In this document: piece after piece, positions 16,341-24,808 of the stretch
Numbering within the stretch: the stretch's first letter is position 1
How the letters are laid out: each line of letters opens with the position of its first letter
Assembly: GCA_038199375.1 (NCBI GenBank)
Contig: JBBPZA010000123.1
Coordinates: 1-64,000 of the forward strand
Source: JBBPZA01 sp038199375
GTDB lineage: Bacteria > Actinomycetota > Thermoleophilia > Solirubrobacterales > Solirubrobacteraceae
Reading direction: 5' to 3'
Length of the DNA: 64,000 nucleotides
Notes under the pieces: model-generated
Told to the model about the DNA's origin: nothing
Database searches by the model: none
What the model saw: the letters and a program-made list of their open reading frames with translations, nothing else
Program-made: the position numbers and the translations under genes

Positions 16341-18721
16341 GCCGGCGGCTCCGCGCGGCCCTGCATCGCGGCCCACACCCGCGAGGGCGTGCACGGCATG
16401 TCCACGTGCTTGACGCCGAGCGGGGAGAGCGCGTCGACCACCGCGTTGACGATCGCGGGGGGCGAGCCCACGTTGGAGGACTCTCCGACGCCCTTGGCCC
16501 CGATCGGATGGTGGGGCGAGGGGACGACGGTCTCGCCCAGCTCCCAATCGGGGCACTCCATCGAGGTCGGCACAAGGTAGTCCATGAACGTGCCGCTCAG
16601 GCAGTTGCCCTCCTCGTCGAAGGCGATGTGCTGCATCAGCGCGATGCCCAGGCCCTCGGCCAGCCCGCCGTGGATCTGGCCCTCGACGATCATCGGGTTG
16701 ATCCGCACCCCGCAGTCGTCGACCGAGATGAAGCGGCGCACGTGGACCTCGCCGGTGCCTTCATCGATGTCCAACACGCAGATGTAGGCGCCGTAGGGGT
16801 AGGTCAGGTTCGGCGGGTCGTAGACGGCCTCGGCGTCGAGGTGGCCCTCGACGCCTTCGGGCAGCTCGAGCGCGCCATGGGAGGCGAGCGCCAGTTCTTG
16901 GATTGTCTGGCCCTTCTCGGGGTCGCCCTTGATAAACCAGCGGCCCTTCTCCCACTCGAGGTCCTCGGGCGAGGCCTCCAGGGCGGCGGCGGCGATCAGG
17001 CGCGCCTTGTCGCGCACCTTGCGGGCCACCATCGCGGTCGCCGCGCCCGACACGGGCGTCGAGCGGCTGCCGTAGGTGCCCAGGCCGAACGGCGTCTGGT
17101 CGGTGTCGCCGTGGACGACCTCGATGTCCTCGGGCGGAATGCCGAGCTCCTCGGCGACGATCTGGGCGAACGTCGTCTCGTGGCCCTGGCCCTGGGTCTT
17201 GACCGAGATCCGCAGGACCGCCTTTCCCGTGGGGTGCAGGCGCAGCTCGGCGCCGTCAGCCATGCCCAGGCCCGCGATGTCCATGTCCTTGCGCGGGCCG
17301 GCGCCGACCGTCTCGGTGAAGAACGAGACGCCGATCCCCATGAGCTTTCCGTCCCCCTCGCCGGCGCCGTGGGCCCGGCGCCGTTGCGCCTGCTCGCGGA
17401 GCAGCTCGTCGTAGCCGGCGATCCGCATCGCCTCCCGCATCGCGGCCGGGTAGTCGCCGCTGTCGTAAACCCAGCCGGTCTTGGTGGTGTAGGGGAACTG
17501 CTCGGGCCTGATGAAGTTCTTCATCCGCAGCTCGACCGGGTCGATCTCCATCTCGTCGGCGAGCAGGTCGACCATGCGCTCGACGAGATAGGCGGCCTCC
17601 GTGACCCGGAAGGAGCACCGGTAGGCCACGCCCCCGGGGGCCTTGTTGGTGTAGGCCCCGATCACCCTGCAGTGCGCCGCCTCGAGGTCGTAGGAGCCGG
17701 TGAAGATGTGGAAGAACCCGGCCGGGTACTTGCTCGGCTGCGCGGTGGCATTGAACGCTCCGTGATCGGCGAGCGTGGTCACGCGCAGCGCGCGGATCTT
17801 TCCGTCGCGGTCGGCGGCGATCTCGCCGCGCATGATGTAGTCGCGGGCAAAGCCGGTCGAGGTGAGGTTCTCCGAGCGGTCCTCCATCCACTTGATCGGC
17901 TTGCCGGTCACGATCGAGCCGACGATCGCGCACACGTAGCCCGGGTAGATCGGGACCTTGTTGCCAAAGCCCCCGCCGATGTCGGGCGCGATGACCTGGA
18001 TCTTGTGCTCGGGCAGCCCGGCCACGAGCGCGTAGAGGGTGCGGTGGGCGTGGGGCGCCTGGGTCGTGCACCACAGCCGCAGCTTGCCGGTGACCCCGTC
18101 GTGGTCGGCCACTGCCCCGCAGGTCTCCAGCGGCGCGGGATGCACGCGCTGGAACGGGATCTCCTGGGTGACCACGACGACGTCGGCGTCGTCGAAGACG
18201 CGGTCGGTCTCATCGGAGTCTCCGGCCTCCCAGTCGAAGATGTGGTTGTCGGTGCGCCCCTCCTGGTCGTCGCGGATGACCTCGGCGTCGGGCTCGAGCG
18301 CCTTGCGGGGGTCGACGATCACCGGCAGCGGGTCGTACTCGACGTCGACGAGCTCGAGCGCGTCGCGGGCCGCGTAGCGGTCGTCGGCGATCACGAAGGC
18401 GACCTCCTGGCCCTGGAAGCGCACCTTGTCGGTCGCGAGCACGGCCTGGGTGTCGTTCGAGAGGGTGGGCATCCAGGCAAGGCCCTGTTCCTCGAGGTCC
18501 GTGCCGGTGATGACCGCGTGGACCTTGGGATGCGCGAGCGCGGCGGAGGTGTCGATCGAGACGATGCGCGCGTGGGCGAGCGGGCTGCGAAGGACCGCGC
18601 CGTGGAGCATGCCCGGCAGCACCAGGTCATCGACGAAGTTGCCCTGGCCGCGGATGAAGCGCGGGTCCTCCTTGCGCTTGAGCCGGCCGAAGCCGATCGG
18701 ACGTTCTTCGACAGTGGCCAT
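16337..18721 (-). CDS. coxL: Form I carbon monoxide dehydrogenase large subunit
   Basis: 794 aa, the normal length. It carries the form I active-site loop AYRCSFR (residues 366-372; Cys369 binds the Cu-S-Mo centre), which separates true CO oxidisers from form II paralogues. It also has PDIGGGFGNK and, near the C-terminus, GAKGVGESSNVG with the catalytic glutamate. The enzyme oxidises CO to CO2 and passes electrons through CoxS and CoxM to the respiratory chain. ATG 18721 lies 2 bp after the coxS stop. Confidence 0.96.
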   Translation of the reverse strand: MATVEERPIGFGRLKRKEDPRFIRGQGNFVDDLVLPGMLHGAVLRSPLAHARIVSIDTSAALAHPKVHAVITGTDLEEQGLAWMPTLSNDTQAVLATDKVRFQGQEVAFVIADDRYAARDALELVDVEYDPLPVIVDPRKALEPDAEVIRDDQEGRTDNHIFDWEAGDSDETDRVFDDADVVVVTQEIPFQRVHPAPLETCGAVADHDGVTGKLRLWCTTQAPHAHRTLYALVAGLPEHKIQVIAPDIGGGFGNKVPIYPGYVCAIVGSIVTGKPIKWMEDRSENLTSTGFARDYIMRGEIAADRDGKIRALRVTTLADHGAFNATAQPSKYPAGFFHIFTGSYDLEAAHCRVIGAYTNKAPGGVAYRCSFRVTEAAYLVERMVDLLADEMEIDPVELRMKNFIRPEQFPYTTKTGWVYDSGDYPAAMREAMRIAGYDELLREQAQRRRAHGAGEGDGKLMGIGVSFFTETVGAGPRKDMDIAGLGMADGAELRLHPTGKAVLRISVKTQGQGHETTFAQIVAEELGIPPEDIEVVHGDTDQTPFGLGTYGSRSTPVSGAATAMVARKVRDKARLIAAAALEASPEDLEWEKGRWFIKGDPEKGQTIQELALASHGALELPEGVEGHLDAEAVYDPPNLTYPYGAYICVLDIDEGTGEVHVRRFISVDDCGVRINPMIVEGQIHGGLAEGLGIALMQHIAFDEEGNCLSGTFMDYLVPTSMECPDWELGETVVPSPHHPIGAKGVGESSNVGSPPAIVNAVVDALSPLGVKHVDMPCTPSRVWAAMQGRAEPPA

Positions 18722-18723
18722 GC

Positions 18724-19215
18724 TCAGCTCTCCTCGGTCGTGGCGCCGGCCGTCGCGGCGGGGTGCTCGGCCGCCCAGCGGATCGACTTGACGATGTTCG
18801 TATACCCCGTGCAGCGACAGAGCTGACCCGAGATCGCCCGTCTTATCGTGTCGTCGGAGGGATCGGGATCCTGGTCGAGCAGGGCCCGGGCGGTGAGCAT
18901 CATGCCCGGCGTGCAGAAGCCGCACTGAAGGCCGTGCTCCTCGACGAAGCCCTGCTGGACGGGGTCGAGCTCTCCGTCGCGCTCGAGGTCCTCGACGGTG
19001 CGGACCTCGCGGCCGCCCGCCATCGCGGCGAGCCACGTGCACGACTTGACGGGCTTTCCGTCCATGAGCACGACGCAGGCGCCGCAGTTGGAGGTGTCAC
19101 AGCCCCAGTGGGTCCCGGTCAGCCCGAGCTCGTCGCGCAGGAAGTGGACGAGCAGAAGCCGCGGCTCGATCTCCCGCGTGACCTCCTCGCCGTTGACGGT
19201 CATGGTCACCTGCAT
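18724..19215 (-). CDS. coxS: Carbon monoxide dehydrogenase small (iron-sulfur) subunit
   Basis: 163 aa. N-terminal plant-type [2Fe-2S] ligands appear in GCDTSNCGAC and the following SC, and the C-terminal [2Fe-2S] ligands in CGFC and CRCTGYTNIV. ATG 19215 is preferred over ATG 19221 because the GGAGGG site ends only at 19222, giving 19215 a normal 7-bp spacing. The upstream coxM stop overlaps ATG 19221. Order coxM-coxS-coxL is standard for form I clusters. Confidence 0.95.
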   Translation of the reverse strand: MQVTMTVNGEEVTREIEPRLLLVHFLRDELGLTGTHWGCDTSNCGACVVLMDGKPVKSCTWLAAMAGGREVRTVEDLERDGELDPVQQGFVEEHGLQCGFCTPGMMLTARALLDQDPDPSDDTIRRAISGQLCRCTGYTNIVKSIRWAAEHPAATAGATTEES

Positions 19216-19217
19216 GG

Positions 19218-20093
19218 TCATCCCTCCTGTCGAAGCGCGCGCTCGACGGCCCTGCGCAGCGCGCGGATCGTCAGCTCGCGCGCCAGATGGCGCTTGTAGT
19301 CGGCGGGCCCCCGCTGGTCGTCGGGGGGCGAGCAGTCCTCGGCGGCCATGTCGCCGGCCTGCGCGAAGAGCTCCTCGGAGGGCGCCTGCCCGCGCAGCGC
19401 CTGCTCGGCGCGCTGCGCGCTCTGGCCGAGCATCCCGACTCCGCTGAGCCCGATGCCCACCTCGGAGAGGGTCGAGCCCTCGAGCCACACCGCGGCTCCG
19501 GCGGCGGTGATCGCCCAGTCGCCCGTTCGCCGCTCGACCTTCTCGTAGGCGCTGGCGCCGTTCGGGCGCAGCGGGAGCCTGATCGCGACGAGCATCTCGC
19601 CGTCGCCCACCGAGGTCTCGAAGGGTCCGTGGTAGAAGCTCGCCATCCCCTCCGTCCGCTCGCCGTCGGCGCCCCTGATGACCACGGCGGCGTCGAGCGC
19701 CGTGGCGACCGCCGAGAGGTCCTCGGAGGGATCGGCCTGGCACAGCGCGCCGCCGGCCGTCCCCCAGTTGCGCACGACCGGGTCGGCGATGATGCGCTCC
19801 GCGTCGGCGATGATCGGGAAGCGCCGCTGGAGCAGCTCTGACTCGAGCAGCTCGCGGTGACGGGTCATCGCGCCGATGCGGACCTCGCCGTCCTCCTCGG
19901 AGATGTAGGAGAGCTCGTCGAGGTCGTTGATGTCGACGAGGTGCTCGGGCGCGGCCATGCGCATCTTCATCATCGGCAGCAGGCTGTGCCCGCCGGCGAT
20001 GATGCGCGCCTCTGGGCCGAGCTGCCTGAGGAGCGAGAGCGCGTGCTCCACGCTCGTCGCGCGCTCGTATTCGAACGGTGCGGGGACCTGCAC
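19218..20093 (-). CDS. coxM: Carbon monoxide dehydrogenase medium (FAD) subunit
   Basis: 291 aa. FAD-binding motifs AGGHSLLPMMKMR and TAGGALCQADPSED are present, with the CO dehydrogenase flavoprotein C-terminal domain after them. It takes electrons from CoxS and reduces the quinone pool. Start GTG 20093 (VQVPAPFEYERA) follows GAGAGGAG; the frame is open upstream but lacks family-like sequence there. First gene of the cox operon. Confidence 0.94.
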   Translation of the reverse strand: MQVPAPFEYERATSVEHALSLLRQLGPEARIIAGGHSLLPMMKMRMAAPEHLVDINDLDELSYISEEDGEVRIGAMTRHRELLESELLQRRFPIIADAERIIADPVVRNWGTAGGALCQADPSEDLSAVATALDAAVVIRGADGERTEGMASFYHGPFETSVGDGEMLVAIRLPLRPNGASAYEKVERRTGDWAITAAGAAVWLEGSTLSEVGIGLSGVGMLGQSAQRAEQALRGQAPSEELFAQAGDMAAEDCSPPDDQRGPADYKRHLARELTIRALRRAVERALRQEG

Positions 20094-20417
20094 GGCGTTC
20101 TCCTCTCTCTTCCGGCCAGACGGCGGCGCCGTGGCGTGGAGGCTTACGTTGCCACCTAAACCTCCGAGGCGCAAGGCTCACCGATCGTAGCCGCGCCATT
20201 TGCGCATCCTCCGCTGCGGTCGTAGCATCACGACCGTGCCCGGGTGACGCTAGAGAGCGCCCCGACTTCGACTCCGTGTCTCCATCTCCGTCGGCGCCCG
20301 CGGGCGGAGAGAAGGCTCACGTGCGCGTCCGACGCCGGTTGCCCTCGGCGGCGCGCGCGAGCGCCACCTTTTCGGTCCTCCGTCTCTGCGAACGAGCAAC
20401 GTGAAAGGAAGAGCCGC
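20094..20417. promoter_or_regulatory. Divergent intergenic region between coxM and an NTF2-like gene
   Basis: 324 bp with no convincing gene. It should hold the cox operon promoter (minus strand) and that of the NTF2-like gene (plus strand). The only clear structure I see is an inverted repeat GGTCGT (20218-20223) / ACGACC (20230-20235) with a 6-bp spacer, a possible regulator site. No -10/-35 pair stands out. Confidence 0.4.
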
Positions 20418-20804
20418 ATGAAGCGTCACAACATCGAGTTCCTGTGGGGATGGTTCGACGCGCTACGTCGCCGAGACGCCGAAGCGATGACCGAGGCGCT
20501 GGACCCCGACGTCGTCTGGCAGGGAATCCGCGAGGACCTGGTCTGTCAGGGCCCCCAGGAAGTCGTCGCCGCCTTCGTCGAGGGCTACGACGCCGACCAA
20601 GAGATCGACTCGCTCGAGCTGCTGGGGACCGAAACGCACGTCGTCCTGGGCGTCCGCTCCCCCGACCTCGGCGACATCGACGGGATCGACCTCGGCGGCG
20701 AGATCTACAACGTCTTCGCCATCTCCGACCACAAGATCACCCGGATCGAGGACTACCTCCGGCGGGAAGAGGCGCTGGCCGCGGCAGGGCGGCAGGTGAG
20801 CTGA
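20418..20804 (+). CDS. NTF2-like / SnoaL-type small protein
   Basis: 128 aa. The pattern IEFLWGWFDALRRRDAEAMT, ALDPDVVWQG and VVLGVRSPDLGD fits the NTF2/SnoaL fold, a cone-shaped barrel used for small-molecule isomerases or binding. The natural ligand is unknown. ATG 20418 follows AAAGGAAGAG. Divergent from coxM, but a functional link is not evident. Confidence 0.72.
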   Translation: MKRHNIEFLWGWFDALRRRDAEAMTEALDPDVVWQGIREDLVCQGPQEVVAAFVEGYDADQEIDSLELLGTETHVVLGVRSPDLGDIDGIDLGGEIYNVFAISDHKITRIEDYLRREEALAAAGRQVS

Positions 20805-20976
20805 CCTACCCCCAGGGCCCAGCCTCTGCAGTATCTCCGCGCCAACTGACCGACGCCGGTCGAAGCGCCCACGCCGGCGAAGCCCACCGCCGACTCGTCA
20901 TCTGACGCCACCGCTTCGCGCGCTGGCACACTATGTACGGCTTGGGCGCGAGGTCCGGGCGAGGGGTTCCACGACT

Positions 20977-21189
20977 TTGGCGGATCTAGCGATGCAGCGA
21001 AACCAGGCGTCACCCGGGACGCCCGAGTGGCACCGGCGTGACAACGAGCGCAATGACCGCGCGACCGCCGCGCGCCTTCGCCGCGATGGCGCCAGATCGC
21101 TCGGCCGCAATCTCGAGGAAGGGGCCGCTCTGGTGAAGCTCGGCTTCGACGTTGAGCTCGCATTCAAGCGAGCGCGCGAGACGCGTTGA
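20977..21189 (+). CDS. Small protein coupled to a nucleotidyltransferase (putative antitoxin-like partner)
   Basis: 70 aa, strongly charged and probably helical (NERNDRATAARLRRDGARSL, ALVKLGFDVELAFKRARETR). It starts at TTG 20977 or ATG 20992 and its stop overlaps the next gene's TTG start (TTGA), so the two are translated together. Pairing of a short charged protein with a MNT-type nucleotidyltransferase is the layout of several toxin-antitoxin modules. The role is inference. Its 5' part contains one copy of a 39-bp direct repeat. Confidence 0.55.
   Translation: MADLAMQRNQASPGTPEWHRRDNERNDRATAARLRRDGARSLGRNLEEGAALVKLGFDVELAFKRARETR
21004..21042 (+). repeat. 39-bp imperfect direct repeat, left copy
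   Basis: This stretch matches 21716-21754 at 33 of 39 positions in the same orientation, with a perfect 12-bp core CGAGTGGCACCG. The left copy lies inside the 5' end of the small gene at 20977 and the right copy lies after the nucleotidyltransferase stop. Confidence 0.7.
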
Positions 21190-21692
21190 CCGAGTCCCTT
21201 GACGCGCCCGCGCTGTTCCGGCGATTTCACGAGGCTGAGGTGCGCTACGTAGTCGTTGGCGGGTTCGCGGTCATCGCTCACGGTTTTCAGCGGTTCACAA
21301 AGGACCTCGATGTCTGCCCGGACCCTGCGCCCGACAACCTCGCGCGCCTGGCCTCGATGCTTGCCGACCTCGGAGCTCGGCATGCCGGGCTCGGCGACTT
21401 CGGACCGGAGGAGTTCCCCTTCGATCCGACCGATCCGGGTCAGCTCGCCGAAGGCGGCAACTTCCGGCTGGAGACCCCGCTCGGCGACCTCGACGTGATG
21501 CAGTGGATCCCGGGGATTCCCGGCGGCCTGGCCTACGACCACCTCGTTCGTGGCGCGCTGACTGCTCCAGTCCACGGCATCCCGGTCACCGTCTGCTCGC
21601 TCCGGGACCTGCGTGAGATGAAGCGGACCGCCGATCGTCCGCAGGATCGCATCGACCTCGAAGCGCTCGCCGTGGCGCAGGGCGACGCGTAG
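21186..21692 (+). CDS. MNT-type nucleotidyltransferase domain protein (DUF6036-like)
   Basis: 168 aa. VRYVVVGGFAVIAHG followed by RFTKDLDVCPD reproduces the GG-x-hydrophobic / D-x-D motif of minimal nucleotidyltransferases, and LGDLDVMQWIPG supplies the third acidic residue. Such proteins act as AbiEii-like toxins, as antitoxins that modify HEPN toxins, or in drug modification. Start TTG 21186 overlaps the upstream small gene. It is probably a mobile two-gene module because near-identical repeats flank it. Confidence 0.75.
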   Translation: MTESLDAPALFRRFHEAEVRYVVVGGFAVIAHGFQRFTKDLDVCPDPAPDNLARLASMLADLGARHAGLGDFGPEEFPFDPTDPGQLAEGGNFRLETPLGDLDVMQWIPGIPGGLAYDHLVRGALTAPVHGIPVTVCSLRDLREMKRTADRPQDRIDLEALAVAQGDA

Positions 21693-21715
21693 GCCGTACG
21701 CCGGGGCGCCGCGCT

Positions 21716-21754
21716 CAGGCGGCACCGGGGATGCACGAGTGGCACCGCTGTGAC
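21716..21754 (+). repeat. 39-bp imperfect direct repeat, right copy
   Basis: Right-hand partner of 21004-21042 (33/39 identical). It lies 24 bp after the nucleotidyltransferase stop, in otherwise gene-free DNA ahead of the multicopper oxidase operon. It may be the remnant of a second copy of the small upstream gene, or a recombination footprint. Confidence 0.7.
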
Positions 21755-21848
21755 GCTCAAGGCGGTCTAGCTGGGCACACAGACACAGATTTAGACGACC
21801 CATAATCTATATTCGTGCTGGCCTGGAAAATATGTCAGACTGTTCTGG

Positions 21849-22898
21849 ATGGCATCTTCGTCGCGGCGGGATTTCTTGCGTGGAGGGGCATTGCTGGGCG
21901 CGGCGGGGGGTGCCGTTTTGGCCTCGCGAGCCCTCGGAACGGCGCCGGCCGGAGCCGAGAATCACGCGGGTATGGGTCAGGGCGGCGTGATGGGGCATGG
22001 CGGCGGGGCGACTGGTCCGACGTTTCGCAAGGGCTCCCGGGTTGATCACCGCGCGAACGGCTTCAACCCCACCGAGTTGCTGCGCGACTTCGATTACGGC
22101 AAGACGCGACGCCTGGCCAGCGGGCGGGTGCTGCGCGAGTGGGAGGTGTTCGCCGCAGACAAGGAGATCGAGGTCGCTCCGGGGATGAAGTTCCCGGCGT
22201 GGACGTTTGACGGGCGGATCCCCGGGCCGACGCTGCGCTGCCGGGAGGGCGAGCGGCTGCGGCTGCGGTTCGTCAACGGCTCAGCGCACCCGCACACCAT
22301 GCACTTTCACGGCATCCACCCATCAGATATGGACGGCGTACCTGGACAGGGTGCGGGCCTCATCCAGCCCGGTCAGAGCACGACGTATGAGTTCGACGCC
22401 GAGCCGTTTGGGCTGCATCTCTATCACTGCCACGCGGGACCGTTGGCCGAGCACATCGCCCGCGGCATGTACGGCACGTTCATCGTCGATCCCCGTCAGG
22501 GGCGCCCGGACGCCGACGAGATGGTCATGGTCATGCACGGCTACAACACGAACTTCGACGCCGAGGGCAACCAGCTCTACGCGGTCAACGGCATCCCGTT
22601 CCACTACAACGACGAGCCTGTGCGGGTCAAGCGCGGCGAGCTGGTGCGGATCTACCTCGTCAACGTCCTGGAGTACGACCCCATCAACTCGTTCCACCTG
22701 CACGGCAACTTCTTCAACTACTTCCCGACCGGCACGAGCCTTCAGCCTGTGCAGCTCACCGACACGATCGCCCAGGTGCAGGGCGAGCGCGGCATCTGCG
22801 AGGTGCGCTTCCCGTCTCCCGGCCAGTTCATGTTCCACGCTCATAAGACGGAGTTCGCCGAGCTCGGCTGGATGGGCCACTTCGAGGTGAGCTCATGA
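21849..22898 (+). CDS. TAT-exported multicopper oxidase
   Basis: 349 aa. Twin-arginine signal SRRDFLRGGALLGAAGGAVL at residues 5-24, then a His/Met/Gly-rich stretch (HAGMGQGGVMGHGGG). Copper ligands are visible in HPHTMHFHG (147-155), LYHCHAGP (191-198, type 1 Cys194), SFHLHGN (281-287) and FMFHAHK (328-333). Length and ligand order suggest a two-domain laccase/nitrite-reductase-like oxidase working outside the membrane. It heads a five-gene operon with a ZIP transporter and a DtxR-type regulator, so metal-ion oxidation is a reasonable guess. ATG 21849 has only a weak ribosome site. Confidence 0.88.
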   Translation: MASSSRRDFLRGGALLGAAGGAVLASRALGTAPAGAENHAGMGQGGVMGHGGGATGPTFRKGSRVDHRANGFNPTELLRDFDYGKTRRLASGRVLREWEVFAADKEIEVAPGMKFPAWTFDGRIPGPTLRCREGERLRLRFVNGSAHPHTMHFHGIHPSDMDGVPGQGAGLIQPGQSTTYEFDAEPFGLHLYHCHAGPLAEHIARGMYGTFIVDPRQGRPDADEMVMVMHGYNTNFDAEGNQLYAVNGIPFHYNDEPVRVKRGELVRIYLVNVLEYDPINSFHLHGNFFNYFPTGTSLQPVQLTDTIAQVQGERGICEVRFPSPGQFMFHAHKTEFAELGWMGHFEVSS

Positions 22899-24109
22899 GC
22901 ATCGCTGACCATTCACCGTCGTCGCCCGCACCGTCCGGGTTGGAGCGGCTGCCCGCGTGGGCGCTCGCCGTCGTCCCGCTCGTGCTCATCGTTTCGGCGC
23001 TCGGCGCCTTCGCGGCGTTCGGCGGCGCGACGCTCGGCGAGCGCGTCGGTCCTCCAGCCGAGGAGCTCGCCGTCGAGCGCACCGTGCTGCGACCGGGAGA
23101 GATCGACCTGACCGTGCGCAACACCGGGCCAGACCCCGTCCAAGTCGCGCAGGTCTTCGTCAACGACGCCTACGTCGACTACAGCGCCAGCAAGCAGGAG
23201 GTCGGCCGGCTCAGCACCCAAGAGCTCAAGCTCGACTACCCCTGGCAGGAGGGATCGCCGTACGTCGTCACGATGGTGACCGCCACCGGCGTGACCGTCG
23301 AGCACGAGATCGAGGCCGCGGTCGAGACACCGACTCCAGGCGGCGGCTTCTTCGGGCTCATGGCGCTCATCGGCGTCTACATCGGGGTGTTGCCGGTCGT
23401 GTTGGGCATGCTCTTCCTCCCGTTGCTGCGGCGCCTTGACGAGCGCTGGGTGCGGCTGGCCATGGCCGTGACCATCGGCCTGCTGGGCTTTCTGGTCATC
23501 GACGGCTCGCTGGAAGGCCGCGAGATCGCCGAGGGCAGCTCGGGTGTCTTCGGGGGCGTCGAGCTGGTCATCATCGGCGCGACCGTCGCGTACTTCGCGC
23601 TCACGGCGGTCGATCGGTACCTGCTCTCCCGGCGCGACGTCGCCCAGGCCAAGGGAGCGTCGGGCTTTCGCCTCGCGCTCATGATCTCCGTCGGCATCGG
23701 ACTGCATAATCTCGGTGAGGGGCTGGCGATCGGGTCGGCCTACGCGATCGGGGCGCTCGCGCTCGGCGCCTTCCTCATCATCGGCTTCGCGATTCAGAAC
23801 ACCACAGAGGGTCTGGCCATCGTCGCGCCGCTCAACGCCGAGCGCCCGAGTCTCGGTCGCCTCGCGCTGCTCGGCGTCATCGCGGGGGCGCCTGCCATCC
23901 TCGGTACGGTCGTCGGCGCCGCCGCCTTCAACGCCGAGCTGGCCGCACTGCTGATCGGCATCGGCGTCGGCGCCGTCGTCCAGGTCATCCAGCAGCTCAT
24001 TCCCGCCATGCGCGACGGCGCAGGTCGCGCCCTGTACCCAGCGAGCATCGGCGGCATGCTTGCCGGCGGCGCGGCGCTCTATGTCACCGGGCTGCTGGTC
24101 AGCGCGTGA
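22895..24109 (+). CDS. ZIP-family metal transporter with N-terminal extracytoplasmic domain
   Basis: 404 aa. A first membrane helix (about 19-38) is followed by ~100 residues resembling a beta-sandwich (PGEIDLTVRNTGPDPVQVAQ). Then comes the ZIP core, including the metal-binding helices ISVGIGLHNLGEGLAIGSAY and IQNTTEGLAI (HNLGEG / NTTEG). ZIP proteins move Zn, Fe or Mn into the cytosol. The outer domain before the core is unusual and may receive metal from the neighbouring oxidase or cupredoxin. ATG 22895 overlaps the oxidase stop (ATGA). Confidence 0.88.
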   Translation: MSIADHSPSSPAPSGLERLPAWALAVVPLVLIVSALGAFAAFGGATLGERVGPPAEELAVERTVLRPGEIDLTVRNTGPDPVQVAQVFVNDAYVDYSASKQEVGRLSTQELKLDYPWQEGSPYVVTMVTATGVTVEHEIEAAVETPTPGGGFFGLMALIGVYIGVLPVVLGMLFLPLLRRLDERWVRLAMAVTIGLLGFLVIDGSLEGREIAEGSSGVFGGVELVIIGATVAYFALTAVDRYLLSRRDVAQAKGASGFRLALMISVGIGLHNLGEGLAIGSAYAIGALALGAFLIIGFAIQNTTEGLAIVAPLNAERPSLGRLALLGVIAGAPAILGTVVGAAAFNAELAALLIGIGVGAVVQVIQQLIPAMRDGAGRALYPASIGGMLAGGAALYVTGLLVSA

Positions 24110-24807
24110 TGGTTGTGAACGTCCACCCGACCTCGCACACGCACACCGGCGCCAGTGAGGCCGTCGAGGACTACGCCAAGGCGATCTATGCCCTGCAGGG
24201 CAAGGTTGGCGGCCGGCCCGTCACCACCAGCCAGTTGGCCGCACGACTTCAGGTCACCCCCGGCTCCGCCTCCGCGATGGTCAAAAAGCTCGCCGAGCTC
24301 GGGCTCGCGGAGCACACCCCCTATAAGGGCGTCACCCTGACCGGCGAAGGCGAGCGCCTCGCACTGGAGGTGCTGCGCCACCACCGCCTCCTGGAGCTCT
24401 ACCTCGCCGAGCACCTCGACGTGCCCTGGGACCGCGTACACGACGAGGCCGACGCGCTCGAGCACGTGCTCTCCGAAGAGCTCGAGGCGCGCATCGCCGC
24501 CAAGCTGGGCCACCCGACGCATGATCCGCACGGCGACCCGATCCCCACCGCCAAGCTCACGCTCGAAGAGCACCCCACCACCAGCATGGCCGCCGTGGGC
24601 CCCTGCATGCGCGGCCGGCTCGTGCGGGTCTCTGACGCCAACCCCGAGATGCTGCGCTACCTCGAGCAGCAGGGTGTCGCGGTCGGCGACGCCTTTGAGG
24701 TGGTCGACCGCCAACCCTTCGACGGTCCCATCACGGTCCGCTTCGGCGAGCACCTTCACGTGCTCGGTGGCGCGCTGGCCTGCGCCATGCGCGTCCAGCT
24801 CGACTGA
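24106..24807 (+). CDS. DtxR/MntR/IdeR-family metal-dependent repressor
   Basis: 233 aa. N-terminal winged helix (AVEDYAKAIYALQGK, TSQLAARLQVTPGSASAMVK), dimerisation/metal region (LLELYLAEHLDVPWDRVHDE, HVLSEELEARIA, GHPTHDPHGDPIP) and a C-terminal FeoA/SH3-like domain (VGDAFEVVDRQPFDGPITV). It senses Mn(II) or Fe(II) and most likely controls this operon. GTG 24106 overlaps the ZIP stop (GTGA); ATG 24109 is an alternative. Confidence 0.92.
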   Translation: MMVVNVHPTSHTHTGASEAVEDYAKAIYALQGKVGGRPVTTSQLAARLQVTPGSASAMVKKLAELGLAEHTPYKGVTLTGEGERLALEVLRHHRLLELYLAEHLDVPWDRVHDEADALEHVLSEELEARIAAKLGHPTHDPHGDPIPTAKLTLEEHPTTSMAAVGPCMRGRLVRVSDANPEMLRYLEQQGVAVGDAFEVVDRQPFDGPITVRFGEHLHVLGGALACAMRVQLD

Positions 24808-24808
24808 G

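Noticed and set aside
16406..18826. An 806-codon plus-strand frame opposite coxL
   Set aside because: Val/Asp/Arg-rich shadow translation; coxL is certain on the other strand.
21786..21848. A DtxR/IdeR box ahead of the multicopper oxidase
   Set aside because: The leader is AT-rich (CATAATCTATATTC) but I find no 19-bp palindrome of the IdeR type; listed only as a region to test.
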